From NCBI GenBank assembly GCA_910583835.1, contig CAJTYM010000039.1:1-42951 (forward strand): a stretch of 42,951 nucleotides of DNA, written 5' to 3'. The position numbers and the translations under genes were made by a program. Numbering within the stretch: the stretch's first letter is position 1; each line of letters starts with the position of its first letter. Below are positions 25,516-33,596 of the stretch, one piece after another. The DNA comes from an uncultured Lachnospiraceae bacterium (GTDB lineage: Bacteria; Bacillota; Clostridia; Lachnospirales; Lachnospiraceae). Under the pieces are notes generated by a model that was not told the DNA's origin, did no database searches, and was given only the letters and a program-made list of their open reading frames with translations.

Positions 25516-27852
25516 ATGGCTATTAGAGTATCAGGTCTTGCTTCGGGATTAGACACTGATTCCATTGTTCAGGAATTAGTTGCGGCCTACAGCAAGAAGA
25601 AAGATAAGCATGTAAAGGCGCAGACGAAACTGGAATGGAAGATGGATGCCTGGAAAGAACTGAATAAGAAAGTTAACAGCCTTTATAAAAGGCTGGGCAA
25701 TATGAAGCTGAGTACTTACTACAATAAGAAGACGACTTCCATCTCGGACAGCACCAAAGCGACTGTCACAGCCAGCAGCAATGCCATTAACGGCACACAG
25801 AAACTGAAAGTCAACAAGGTTGCTTCCACAGGCTATCTTACCGGCGCCAGCCTTGCCAAAGGAACAACTGCAAGCACAACGCTGGGTGAGTTAGGGCTTG
25901 CCGCTGGCGATAAGGGAACGATTGCAGTTACAACCAAGAAAGGTTCTAAGAATATTGAAGTAAGCTCCGACATGAAGATTTCAGAATTTGTCAATAAGCT
26001 GAAAGATGCCGGTGTTTCTGCAAGTTTTGATTCCACATACGGTCGCCTTTACATTACCGCTAAGGACAGCGGCGTGGAGAATGACTTTGGCTTGACGGCG
26101 ACAGACGCCAATGGACTGACCGCATTAAAAGGACTTGGCATCTATGTAGATTCTGATGCCAACAAGGAAGCTTATAAACAGTGGGATAAATACGGCGTGG
26201 ACGTATCTGGCAACCCAACATCAGACCCCGCGAAGCTAAAAGCTAATTTTGAAAATATTTTAAATACGATAGACCAATATCAGGGCGAGGGTTCCGGCAG
26301 CATCAAAGAACTGCAGCAGGATAATGCCGATTTGAAGTCGGATTTGACCAGCCTTCAGGCAGACCGCAACTATGCAGTTGCATTTATGTCCATGAAAGGC
26401 GCGCTTGCTGTTAAGAATGATGGCGGCGCAGAAAAACTCACCGCGGCAGAGCAGAGTGAGATGGAGCAGCTGCTCAAGAAGACAGATGCAGAACTTAAAG
26501 AAGACGGTGAGACCGAACGCTTTGAGGAACTCAAAGAGAAGCTGGGTTACAGCGATAAGGATTTTGCTCAGCTGAGGAACAATGCAAGGGCAGTCGATAA
26601 ATTTGAGGGAGATGCGGAGAATGCATCGGTAGTGAACGACATTCACACAGCTTACAACGATGCTGACAGCACTGCCAAGCTGCAGGCATGGGTAGATAAC
26701 AATACAGCCGAGATTCAGAACGTCTCGGATGCCCTGAAAGCGAATAATGAGCTGATTGCCGAGAAACAGGCGTATATCAATGACAATGCGATGCTGACAT
26801 CGCTGGCACCGGCAGCAACCTTGACAGAAGAGCAGCTGAAGACCATGACGGATGCAGAGGTTGCGGCGTTCAAAGCACAGGACAATGCAAACCGTGCAGA
26901 TGTTCTGACAGCTAAGTACCAGTATGTGCAGAGCATTAAGAATGACACCGGCAGTTTCAGTGACGACCCAAGCAGGGATGGCCATGCAGTCAGGGTGAAT
27001 GGCTCGGATGCACAGATTGAATTGAATGGAGTGACATATGACTCTGCGAGCAATAATATTTCGGTAAATGGCATCACCATTACCGCGCTGCAGACGACAG
27101 CGAAAGGCGCAACGCCGGACCAGGATGAAGTTCTTACCATTACCACCCAGGCAGATGTTCAGGGTATCTATAACAGCATTAAGGATTTCCTGAAAGAGTA
27201 TAATGCGTTGATTAAAGAGATGGATGAACTCTTCAATGCGGATTCAGCTAAAGGTTATGAGCCCTTGACGGACGATGAGAAGGAAGCCATGGGTGATAAG
27301 GAGATTGAGAAGTGGGAGGAGAAGATTAAGAAATCCCTGCTTCGCAGAGATGATAACCTTTCATCTGTTATGAATATGATGACAACTGCGATGGGCAAGA
27401 GTTTTACATTGAGCGATGGCAAGACATATAGTCTGTCAAGTTTTGGAATTAAGACTCAGGGCTATTTATCTTCAGCGGAGAATGAAGGTTATGTTTACCA
27501 TATAGATGGAGATGCAGAGGATGAGGTTTCCTCCGGTAAGTCTGACAGATTGCTTGCAGCTATCCAGAAAGATCCGGATATGGTGCAGGAGTTCTTCCAG
27601 AAGTTATCTGACAATCTCTATACGAAGCTCGACAAGAAGATGAAGAGCACGAACATGAACAGCAAGTACAGCATCTACAATGACAAGAAGATGCAGAGAG
27701 ATTACGATGATTATACGAAGACCATCAAGAAGTGGGAAGAGAAAGTCACCGCTATGGAAGACTATTACTATAAGAAGTTTACTGCAATGGAGAAAGCGCT
27801 TGCTACCTTGCAGAACAGTACCAGCGCATTGAGCGGCTTATTAGGTTCCTGA
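25516..27852 (+). CDS. fliD: Flagellar filament cap protein FliD
   Basis: Cap (HAP2) that folds flagellin at the filament tip and may also act as an adhesin. The 778-residue product has the N-terminal D0 motif (VSGLASGLDTDSIVQELV) followed by a coiled segment, the FliD_N region to about residue 110, a flagellin-IN-like strand region (about 120-210), and the C-terminal FliD_C domain with a terminal coiled coil (MQRDYDDYTKTIKKWEEKVTAMEDYY). It is larger than B. subtilis FliD (498 residues) because of a helical, Glu/Lys/Ala-rich insertion at about 260-490. A symmetrical hairpin follows the stop. Confidence 0.95.
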   Translation: MAIRVSGLASGLDTDSIVQELVAAYSKKKDKHVKAQTKLEWKMDAWKELNKKVNSLYKRLGNMKLSTYYNKKTTSISDSTKATVTASSNAINGTQKLKVNKVASTGYLTGASLAKGTTASTTLGELGLAAGDKGTIAVTTKKGSKNIEVSSDMKISEFVNKLKDAGVSASFDSTYGRLYITAKDSGVENDFGLTATDANGLTALKGLGIYVDSDANKEAYKQWDKYGVDVSGNPTSDPAKLKANFENILNTIDQYQGEGSGSIKELQQDNADLKSDLTSLQADRNYAVAFMSMKGALAVKNDGGAEKLTAAEQSEMEQLLKKTDAELKEDGETERFEELKEKLGYSDKDFAQLRNNARAVDKFEGDAENASVVNDIHTAYNDADSTAKLQAWVDNNTAEIQNVSDALKANNELIAEKQAYINDNAMLTSLAPAATLTEEQLKTMTDAEVAAFKAQDNANRADVLTAKYQYVQSIKNDTGSFSDDPSRDGHAVRVNGSDAQIELNGVTYDSASNNISVNGITITALQTTAKGATPDQDEVLTITTQADVQGIYNSIKDFLKEYNALIKEMDELFNADSAKGYEPLTDDEKEAMGDKEIEKWEEKIKKSLLRRDDNLSSVMNMMTTAMGKSFTLSDGKTYSLSSFGIKTQGYLSSAENEGYVYHIDGDAEDEVSSGKSDRLLAAIQKDPDMVQEFFQKLSDNLYTKLDKKMKSTNMNSKYSIYNDKKMQRDYDDYTKTIKKWEEKVTAMEDYYYKKFTAMEKALATLQNSTSALSGLLGS

Positions 27853-27865
27853 TAAGCATGAACAG

Positions 27866-27893
27866 CAGATGCCCGGGACTTCCCGGGCATCTG
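27866..27893 (+). terminator. Perfect hairpin between fliD and fliS
   Basis: CAGATGCCCGGGA (27866-27878) and TCCCGGGCATCTG (27881-27893) form a 13-base stem with a very short loop. There is no T run (TAGAATTTATTT follows), so it may stabilise the fliD mRNA 3' end or attenuate transcription into fliS rather than end it. Confidence 0.5.
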
Positions 27894-27921
27894 TAGAATT
27901 TATTTCAAGGAGGAAATAAAA

Positions 27922-28293
27922 ATGATTGCAAACCAGGGTTACGCAGCTTACAACAAGAATAAGATTATGACAGCAACTCCCGGAGAACTTACGTTGATGT
28001 TGTATGAAGGAGCGATTAAGTTCTGCAATATTGCCATAGTCGCCGTTGAGCAGGGAAATGTTCAGAAAGCACATGAGAATATTGTCAAAGTAGAGAATAT
28101 CATAGAAGAATTCCGGGCAACCCTGAATCACAAGTATCCGGTGGCAGAAGATTTTGAGAATGTCTATGTATATATTTATGACAGGCTGGTAGAAGCCAAC
28201 GTCAAGAAAGACAAAGAAATCCTAGAGGAAGTATTGAAACACCTCCGTACCATGCGTGACACCTGGAAAGAGGTTATGCAGAAAGCCAAGTAA
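27922..28293 (+). CDS. fliS: Flagellin export chaperone FliS
   Basis: Binds the C-terminus of flagellin in the cytoplasm and prevents early polymerisation. The 123-residue product has the family N-terminus (YAAYNKNKIMTATPGELTLMLYEGAIKFCNIA) and the later helix with VYIYDRLVEANVKKDKEILEEVLKHLRTMRDTWKEVM. Length is typical. AAGGAGGAAA precedes the start. It is part of the flaG-fliD-fliS unit and is followed by a terminator. Confidence 0.96.
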   Translation: MIANQGYAAYNKNKIMTATPGELTLMLYEGAIKFCNIAIVAVEQGNVQKAHENIVKVENIIEEFRATLNHKYPVAEDFENVYVYIYDRLVEANVKKDKEILEEVLKHLRTMRDTWKEVMQKAK

Positions 28294-28311
28294 TTAATGG
28301 ATATTATTATG

Positions 28312-28348
28312 AGGACTATTGCAATACTGCATTGCAGTAGTCCTTTTT
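28312..28348 (+). terminator. Rho-independent terminator after fliS
   Basis: AGGACTATTGCAA (28312-28324) pairs with TTGCAGTAGTCCT (28332-28344) with one G-U pair and a 7-base loop, followed by a T run to 28348. Only 39 bases separate it from the next start, so the downstream chaperone gene is probably reached by readthrough. Confidence 0.85.
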
Positions 28349-28387
28349 GCGCTAAGTTATGCAATGATTTGATTTTAAGGAGGAAGT

Positions 28388-28867
28388 ATGCCAGACAAAG
28401 AATATATTGCCGTATTGATCCAAAGCCTTGAGAAGAAGAACGAGATATTAGATAAGATTATTTCACGGAACAAAGAACAGAAAATTTTATTTTCCGATGA
28501 ATCGTCCGACCCTGACAGGCTGGAAGAGAACATGCAGGAAAAAAGTGGATTTGTAGACCAGCTAAATGAACTTGATGAGGGGTTTCAGCAGATTTATGAC
28601 AGGGTGAAATCTGTCCTGCAGACAGATAAAGAGTCCTACAAGGAAGAAATTCGCACGATGCAGAAACTAATTACAGAGATTACGGAGAAAAGCGCTACTA
28701 TCCAGGCACAGGAGCAGAGGAACAGAGACCTTGCAGTGAAGAGGTTTTCTGCCGTTAAAAAAGGCATCCGCAAAGCACGTGCCAGCAATATGGCAGCCAG
28801 CCAGTACTACAAGAGTATGGCGAACCTGAATGTTGTGGATTCACAGTTCATGGACCAGAAGAATTAA
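28388..28867 (+). CDS. FliT/FlgN-like flagellar export chaperone
   Basis: A 159-residue, almost wholly helical protein with heptad-like patterns (LIQSLEKKNEILDKIISRN, TMQKLITEITEKSATIQAQE) and a Lys/Arg-rich C-terminal third (FSAVKKGIRKARASNMAASQYYKSM). Size, helical content and position directly after fliS match the FliT slot in other flagellar operons, where the chaperone serves FliD. No strong motif fixes the family, so the call rests mainly on context. AAGGAGGAAG stands just before the ATG. The last 20 bases overlap the end of the convergent glycosyltransferase. Confidence 0.7.
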   Translation: MPDKEYIAVLIQSLEKKNEILDKIISRNKEQKILFSDESSDPDRLEENMQEKSGFVDQLNELDEGFQQIYDRVKSVLQTDKESYKEEIRTMQKLITEITEKSATIQAQEQRNRDLAVKRFSAVKKGIRKARASNMAASQYYKSMANLNVVDSQFMDQKN

Positions 28868-29894
28868 CAGCGCCCACTTTGTTCTTCAGAGACTGAAATT
28901 TTTCCTGGGTGAAAGAATTGTCCAATGTAGAGAGCAGCAATTTCTCCAGGTCTGTCTGCTGATTTGCAAGGAAAGGGTTCCTGCGCCAGGAGGGAAAGCA
29001 GGTCTGCACTGTGCGCTGCATTTCAAGCAGCTGTTCGAGAGGGGCTTCGGTAAAGCGTTCGCAGATAAACAGCAGCGTGTCCATGTAATAAGTACGCAGG
29101 AACATTGTTTCGATTGCAAGGTAATAGTCGCGCAGAAATCCCCGGCGTTCACATTCCTCCAGAAATTGCAGCTGAACTTTCAGGCGGTCAAACTGATGCA
29201 GGTCATTGCTCTGTGCTTTCAGCATAGTGCTCTGTGGATTCGGGCGGTAAAAATATAAGGGAATGGGAAGGTAAGCGTAACGTGCAGCATAGAGGGAAGC
29301 CAGTTGGGAAAAGAGCGTGTCCTCATGCGCCAGATGTTCTGCATTGCAGATACCGTATTCCGCAAGCAGTTCACGGCGGTAAAGTTTGTTGCAGATGGTT
29401 CCATATCTGGGTACAGAAGTACAGAAAACTTGCCGGCTGACAACATCGGTAACCTGGTAGGTTGAGGGAGCAGCCTCAAATGCAGCCGCTGCAGAGGGCC
29501 AGGGCCGTTTTTGCCGGAAAAAATCAAATTCCAGAACATCGCATTGCAAAGCCTGTGCATGCTGAAAGAGCAGTTCTGCCGCATAATCGGCAATCGTATC
29601 GTCCGCATCCACGTATAATACATAAGTGCCGAGCGCATAGGAGAGGGCAAGGTTCCGGGCATAGCCCTGTCCCTGGTTTTCCGGCAGGGCTAGCAGCAGG
29701 ACCTGCTCTGGCAAAGTGGATTCCAGGCATTTCAGGATATCCAGCGTGGAGTCGGAGGAGGCATCATCGATAAAGATGAATTGCAGGCGTTCCATGCCAA
29801 TGGTCTGTGATTTCAGGCTGCCGATACAGGCAGGAAGGAATGTGGCTGCATTATAGCAGGGGACAATGATGGTAATATCGGGCTGGTTATTCAT
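28848..29894 (-). CDS. Family 2 glycosyltransferase
   Basis: Predicted to transfer a sugar from a nucleotide donor in the cytoplasm, probably in flagellin glycosylation. The 348-residue product has the GT-A fold start (ITIIVPCYNAATFLPACIGSLKSQ), the FIDDASSDST strand, and the metal-binding DxD region (YVLYVDADDTIADYA). A helical C-terminal half follows. The frame is open to 29945, but the ATG at 29894 has AAAAGGAG upstream. It resembles the plus-strand GT2 at 35931 in order of motifs and in length, including the QTxGxxxLQxIFxxDAS stretch, which suggests paralogy. It is transcribed towards the flagellar genes and divergent from flagellin, with its own promoter. Confidence 0.9.
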   Translation of the reverse strand: MNNQPDITIIVPCYNAATFLPACIGSLKSQTIGMERLQFIFIDDASSDSTLDILKCLESTLPEQVLLLALPENQGQGYARNLALSYALGTYVLYVDADDTIADYAAELLFQHAQALQCDVLEFDFFRQKRPWPSAAAAFEAAPSTYQVTDVVSRQVFCTSVPRYGTICNKLYRRELLAEYGICNAEHLAHEDTLFSQLASLYAARYAYLPIPLYFYRPNPQSTMLKAQSNDLHQFDRLKVQLQFLEECERRGFLRDYYLAIETMFLRTYYMDTLLFICERFTEAPLEQLLEMQRTVQTCFPSWRRNPFLANQQTDLEKLLLSTLDNSFTQEKFQSLKNKVGAVNSSGP

Positions 29895-29970
29895 GGCGGT
29901 CTCCTTTTCAGAAAAATTTTGCAGATTATTGTAACCAGTGCACACGGCTGCACATTTGATGTCTGGTTAT

Positions 29971-29998
29971 ATTATACTATATATTGATATACAAGCAA
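29971..29998 (-). promoter_or_regulatory. Sigma-A promoter of the minus-strand GT2 gene
   Basis: Read on the minus strand, TTGCTT (29998-29993) and TATAAT (29976-29971) are 16 bases apart, about 75 bases upstream of the start at 29894. The intergenic stretch between this gene and flagellin (29895-30265) also holds the flagellin promoter and leader. Confidence 0.55.
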
Positions 29999-30101
29999 AG
30001 CCTTAATAGAATATATTGTATAGGGCAAAAACACAGCATTTTCCACATCATGAGCCGGCAAAAAAGTTTCCAAAAAATTTAAAAAAAAGTAAAAATAGGT
30101 G

Positions 30102-30128
30102 TAAAGTATCGAAGAAAGTCTCCGATAT
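30102..30128 (+). promoter_or_regulatory. Sigma-28 promoter of flagellin
   Basis: TAAA (30102-30105), 15-base spacer, TCCGATAT (30121-30128). The predicted start is near 30135, leaving a leader of about 130 bases before the flagellin ATG. Confidence 0.88.
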
Positions 30129-30224
30129 ATGTATCAAGTAAAGAAAATAAATTACTTAAAACTTCAGTGATTGACTCGGATGGAGCGTACGGCCGGAAGA
30201 GGAAATCACAACCCCAAAAACAAA

Positions 30225-30258
30225 TGCAGCATGGAAGCTGCAGTACATTCAAGGAGGA
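30225..30258 (+). promoter_or_regulatory. Putative CsrA-binding sites in the flagellin leader
   Basis: TGCAGC (30225-30230) and GCTGCA (30237-30242) form a perfect 6-base stem that presents ATGGAA in the loop: a GGA in a hairpin loop is the classic high-affinity CsrA site. A second GGA lies in the Shine-Dalgarno CAAGGAGGAA at 30250-30259. Such paired sites are known in the B. subtilis hag leader, where one CsrA dimer bridges both. csrA and fliW are encoded about 6 kb upstream. Confidence 0.7.
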
Positions 30259-30265
30259 ATATATT

Positions 30266-31078
30266 ATGGTAGTACAACACAATCTTACAGCGATGAACGC
30301 AAACAGACAGTTAGGTATCACAACAAGCGCACAGGCAAAGTCAACTGAGAAATTATCTTCTGGTTACAGAATCAACCGTGCAGGCGATGACGCTGCTGGA
30401 TTATCTATTTCCGAGAAGATGAGAAGCCAGATCAGAGGTCTGAACAAAGCTTCTTCTAACGCTCAGGACGGCGTTTCCTTAATCCAGGTTGCTGAGGGTG
30501 CTTTGAATGAAGCTCATTCTATCTTACAGAGAATGAACGAGTTGGCTACACAGGCAGCTAACGATACCAACACTTCTCTTGACAGAACTGCTATCCAGAA
30601 CGAGATTGATCAGTTGCAGTCTGAGATTACAAGAATTCAGTCTACTACACAGTTCAACTCCATGAACCTGTTAGATGGCTCCTTCACAGGCAAGAACCTT
30701 CAGGTTGGTTCCTTATCTGGACAGAAGATCGGCATCGACATCAGCAACATGGACGCTGCTTCCTTAGGTGTAACAGGATTGAGCGTAAGCTCCTATTCTA
30801 GTGCTGGTTCCGCTATGGACGCTATCCAGAGCGCTATCAACAAAGTATCTGATCAGAGATCCTTACTTGGTGCTCTGCAGAACAGATTAGAGCATACAAT
30901 CTCTAACTTGGATAACATCTCTGAGAATACTTCATCTGCTGAGTCCCGTATCCGTGACGTTGATATGGCAGAAGAGATGGTTGAGTACAGCAAGAACAAC
31001 ATTCTTGCACAGGCTGGACAGTCTATGCTTGCACAGGCTAATCAGTCTAACCAGGGCGTATTGTCCTTACTTGGCTAA
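30266..31078 (+). CDS. fliC: Flagellin
   Basis: Filament subunit, exported and polymerised under the FliD cap. The 270-residue product has only D0/D1 domains with a minimal spacer. The N-terminus (VVQHNLTAMNANRQLGI, then STEKLSSGYRINRAGDDAAG) and C-terminus (NILAQAGQSMLAQANQSNQGVLSLLG) are canonical. QRMNELATQAAN in the D1 helix matches the TLR5-recognised pattern of other flagellins. The frame opens upstream at 30167, but the ATG at 30266 with AAGGAGG is certain. Codons (AAC, ATC, GCT, TCT, TCC) differ from the neighbours, as expected for very high expression. Transcription is from a sigma-28 promoter, with likely FliW-CsrA translational control and its own terminator. It is surrounded by glycosyltransferases and a lysine methylase. 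Confidence 0.97.
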   Translation: MVVQHNLTAMNANRQLGITTSAQAKSTEKLSSGYRINRAGDDAAGLSISEKMRSQIRGLNKASSNAQDGVSLIQVAEGALNEAHSILQRMNELATQAANDTNTSLDRTAIQNEIDQLQSEITRIQSTTQFNSMNLLDGSFTGKNLQVGSLSGQKIGIDISNMDAASLGVTGLSVSSYSSAGSAMDAIQSAINKVSDQRSLLGALQNRLEHTISNLDNISENTSSAESRIRDVDMAEEMVEYSKNNILAQAGQSMLAQANQSNQGVLSLLG

Positions 31079-31099
31079 TCTAATTAGTGACTATCATGA

Positions 31100-31130
31100 A
31101 ATGAGACCGGAATTTCCGGTCTCATTTTTT
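31100..31130 (+). terminator. Rho-independent terminator of flagellin
   Basis: AATGAGACCGG (31100-31110) pairs with CCGGTCTCATT (31116-31126), extended by the T run ending at 31130. It lies 22 bases after the flagellin stop. Confidence 0.92.
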
Positions 31131-31202
31131 GTCTTATAAGAAAGAACCTGTCACGCTGAAGAGTGAATCACAATTTAATCGGCAGAACCATTTTGGTATC
31201 TC

Positions 31203-32366
31203 CTAGATATATTTCAGCATTTCCCGAAAGCATTTCTCGAAGCTGTGGTTTTCTTTCACTTTCTTATGCCCATTGGCAGCGATTTCTTTCCTCTCTTTGT
31301 CATGGGAAAGATAATACTCTACCTTATTCAGTAAGTCTTCAGTATCGTTGTAATAGACAAAATCTTCATCTGGCACAAAATAGTCCAGGAAGTCCGCCTG
31401 ATAATTTGTCAGGAGAAATCCGCCGGCGCCCATGATATCCATGGCACGCAGAGGAATACCGGATTGTATGCTTTTTAAAGTAATGTTCAGATTGATCTTG
31501 CTGTTGGCAAAGACATAAGGCATTTCTGCATAGTAATCTGTAGCGCCCATATTGCGTACATGAGGAATGTCTGCTTCTTGATTAAGTGTAAAAAGCTTAA
31601 GTTGATTGGGAAAGCGCTCCCCAATGGCCGTCAGAAGACGGATGCGCTCCAAAGAAGTTACTTTGCGCCCGAGATAATAATTGGCATAAATATACTCCGG
31701 GGTCTCTATGCCGTATTTGTCGTTGGCATAGGGGGACACACGCAGCAGTTCTTTTAAGACATCGCCGGTAAGCACTTCCTCCAGAAAATTATAGCCATAA
31801 ATTTTCAGCTGCGCTTCCATGATGGCGTCAAGATATCCCCGGGTATAATCATTGACATTGGCAAGCCGCTCATAGAAATTGTGCTGCTCATTGTAGAGAG
31901 CGCCGACAAAGGAGATATCGCAGGTGCATTTGCGGGAATCAAACTCTTTGTCTGCCAGAAAGTCAATGATTGTGGCATTGACTGGAAGAGGCGTATAGTG
32001 AACGGTATGGATTCCCATATTGGTAAGTTTGATATATTCCTGTTTGTCAAAAAGGAATACATGGTTGGTGGGATAAATAATGGTGTAGGAATATAGGGGC
32101 ACGTATGGGCTGTCATACACCAGGGCAAGATAAGGGATACCGTTCCTCTTACATCCTTCTGCCACCACAGGGTAGAAGTTAAAGGAAAAACAGAACTTAA
32201 AGTTTTTGTTTGTTACCGCCTCATCAAATGCCCTGTCAAAGTCAGCGCTAAGACGTTCCTGATAGTCTTTATGGGAAAACATTGTCAGCTTATATCCCAT
32301 CTGTTCAAAGGTAAAAATAGCATCCACTTTGCCAAAACATGCCCAATCTATAAATAAAATGTTCAT
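31203..32366 (-). CDS. CgeB-like glycosyltransferase, third of three paralogues
   Basis: A 387-residue GT-B-type protein of the DUF3880/CgeB group. The N-terminal half has the MNILFIDW strand and YLALVYDSPYVPLY. The middle has the SFVGALYNEQ stretch, and the C-terminal half has INLNITLKSIQSGIPLRAMDIMGAGGFLLTNYQADFLDYF, the nucleotide-sugar-binding core, followed by a helical tail. It shares this layout with the two genes upstream in the same operon. Its start overlaps the preceding stop (ATGA), with GGAGG inside the upstream gene. Likely role: addition of a sugar to flagellin or a flagellin glycan (from context). It is the last gene of the minus-strand operon and converges on flagellin. Confidence 0.85.
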   Translation of the reverse strand: MNILFIDWACFGKVDAIFTFEQMGYKLTMFSHKDYQERLSADFDRAFDEAVTNKNFKFCFSFNFYPVVAEGCKRNGIPYLALVYDSPYVPLYSYTIIYPTNHVFLFDKQEYIKLTNMGIHTVHYTPLPVNATIIDFLADKEFDSRKCTCDISFVGALYNEQHNFYERLANVNDYTRGYLDAIMEAQLKIYGYNFLEEVLTGDVLKELLRVSPYANDKYGIETPEYIYANYYLGRKVTSLERIRLLTAIGERFPNQLKLFTLNQEADIPHVRNMGATDYYAEMPYVFANSKINLNITLKSIQSGIPLRAMDIMGAGGFLLTNYQADFLDYFVPDEDFVYYNDTEDLLNKVEYYLSHDKERKEIAANGHKKVKENHSFEKCFREMLKYI

Positions 32367-33562
32367 CTAAGGACCTCCTGGTAATTATTTTGAAAAGCTA
32401 TCTCCAGCATCTGCGATAACCGGATGGGGTAAGTGTGGTATTTCTGTACCGTCTCAAAGCCGTTGGCTGCTATTTCCTGGCGCTGCGCTTCGTGGCGAAG
32501 GAAGTAGTCTGCCTTGCCGGCAAGGTCATCCAAATTCTCATAATACACAAGGTCTTCCTGCGGGCGGAAGAATTCGGGAAGTTCCGGCTGGAAATTCGTC
32601 AGTACAAAGCCGCCGCACGCCAGAATATCAAAGATACGGAGTGGAAGCCCGCTGCGAATTGACTTGGACGTCATGTTCAGGTTAATCTTGCTGTTATGGA
32701 AAATAATGGGCATCTCTTCCATTGTCTTTGCCAGCCCTCGGTTATGGATGAGAGGGAGCGTGGAGGTGTCGCTTGCCGTATAAAGGTCAACCGAAAACCG
32801 CTTGGACAGAAGTTCCATTACACGCAGCCGTTCCATGGCAGAAATTTTGTTGCCGAGATAGAGCTGTGCCATAGTTTTTCTGTCTGTGAGGTAGGAATCA
32901 AAGGGATAGGCAAAAAATCCCGGAAGATGGGCTTTAAACTCCTCTACAGCTTCATCGGTGAGCAAATCCTCAATGATAAAACCACCGTAAATCCGCAGCT
33001 GTGCTTCCATCAGCCCATTTAAGTAACCCAACAGATAAGCGGGAGGGTCCGTCAGTTTGTCGTAAGGGCATTTTTCGGTGTAGAGGGAGCCAACAAAAGA
33101 GATGTCAGAGGTAAATTTCTTTTGTATGGCAGCGGAAGCAGAATGGATTGCCTTCTGTTTCTGTTTGATGTTGGCAGCCAGGGGAAGATGGAATACATGT
33201 CCCGGATTGAGAGGGGAAATTTCTTCATACTGGGCCCGGTCAAAGAGGAAAATCCGGTTACAGGGGTGCGCAATAGAAGTTGCAAAAAGTTCCATCACCG
33301 GGGAATCCACACTCCAGCATAGGTAAGGCAAATGAAAAATGTTGCATACCTCGCTCAAGAATGGAAAGAAGTTGATGCTGAACACGAAGTCAGCCGGATG
33401 TTCTAACAAGGTATTGCTGACAAGCTGAATGGATTCCTGTGGGGTTAAAGATTTATTGGTAATTTCTGCGGTGATTTCCCGCACTGTGTGCCCCAGTTCC
33501 TCAAAACCGTCAATAATATCCGGCTCACAGATACTGCCATAACGGTAAAATAATAACTTCAT
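32363..33562 (-). CDS. CgeB-like glycosyltransferase, second of three paralogues
   Basis: A 399-residue paralogue of its neighbours. Shared signatures are YLCWSVDSPVMELF, ISFVGSLYTEK, and INLNMTSKSIRSGLPLRIFDILACGGFVLTNFQPELPEFF. A signal peptide and membrane helices are absent, so it should act in the cytoplasm. The ATG follows GGAGG on the minus strand, 34 bases after the stop of the first paralogue, and the stop overlaps the next start by four bases. The variable region between the VGSLY and LNMT motifs probably sets acceptor or donor choice, as it differs most among the three. Confidence 0.85.
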   Translation of the reverse strand: MKLLFYRYGSICEPDIIDGFEELGHTVREITAEITNKSLTPQESIQLVSNTLLEHPADFVFSINFFPFLSEVCNIFHLPYLCWSVDSPVMELFATSIAHPCNRIFLFDRAQYEEISPLNPGHVFHLPLAANIKQKQKAIHSASAAIQKKFTSDISFVGSLYTEKCPYDKLTDPPAYLLGYLNGLMEAQLRIYGGFIIEDLLTDEAVEEFKAHLPGFFAYPFDSYLTDRKTMAQLYLGNKISAMERLRVMELLSKRFSVDLYTASDTSTLPLIHNRGLAKTMEEMPIIFHNSKINLNMTSKSIRSGLPLRIFDILACGGFVLTNFQPELPEFFRPQEDLVYYENLDDLAGKADYFLRHEAQRQEIAANGFETVQKYHTYPIRLSQMLEIAFQNNYQEVLR

Positions 33563-33596
33563 ATACGGTCCTCCTCTGCGGAATTGTAAGGTCGGT

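Noticed and set aside
28830..29258. Plus-strand frame of 142 codons antisense to the GT2 gene
   Set aside because: The minus-strand glycosyltransferase has clear motifs in the same bases, and the plus-strand translation has none.
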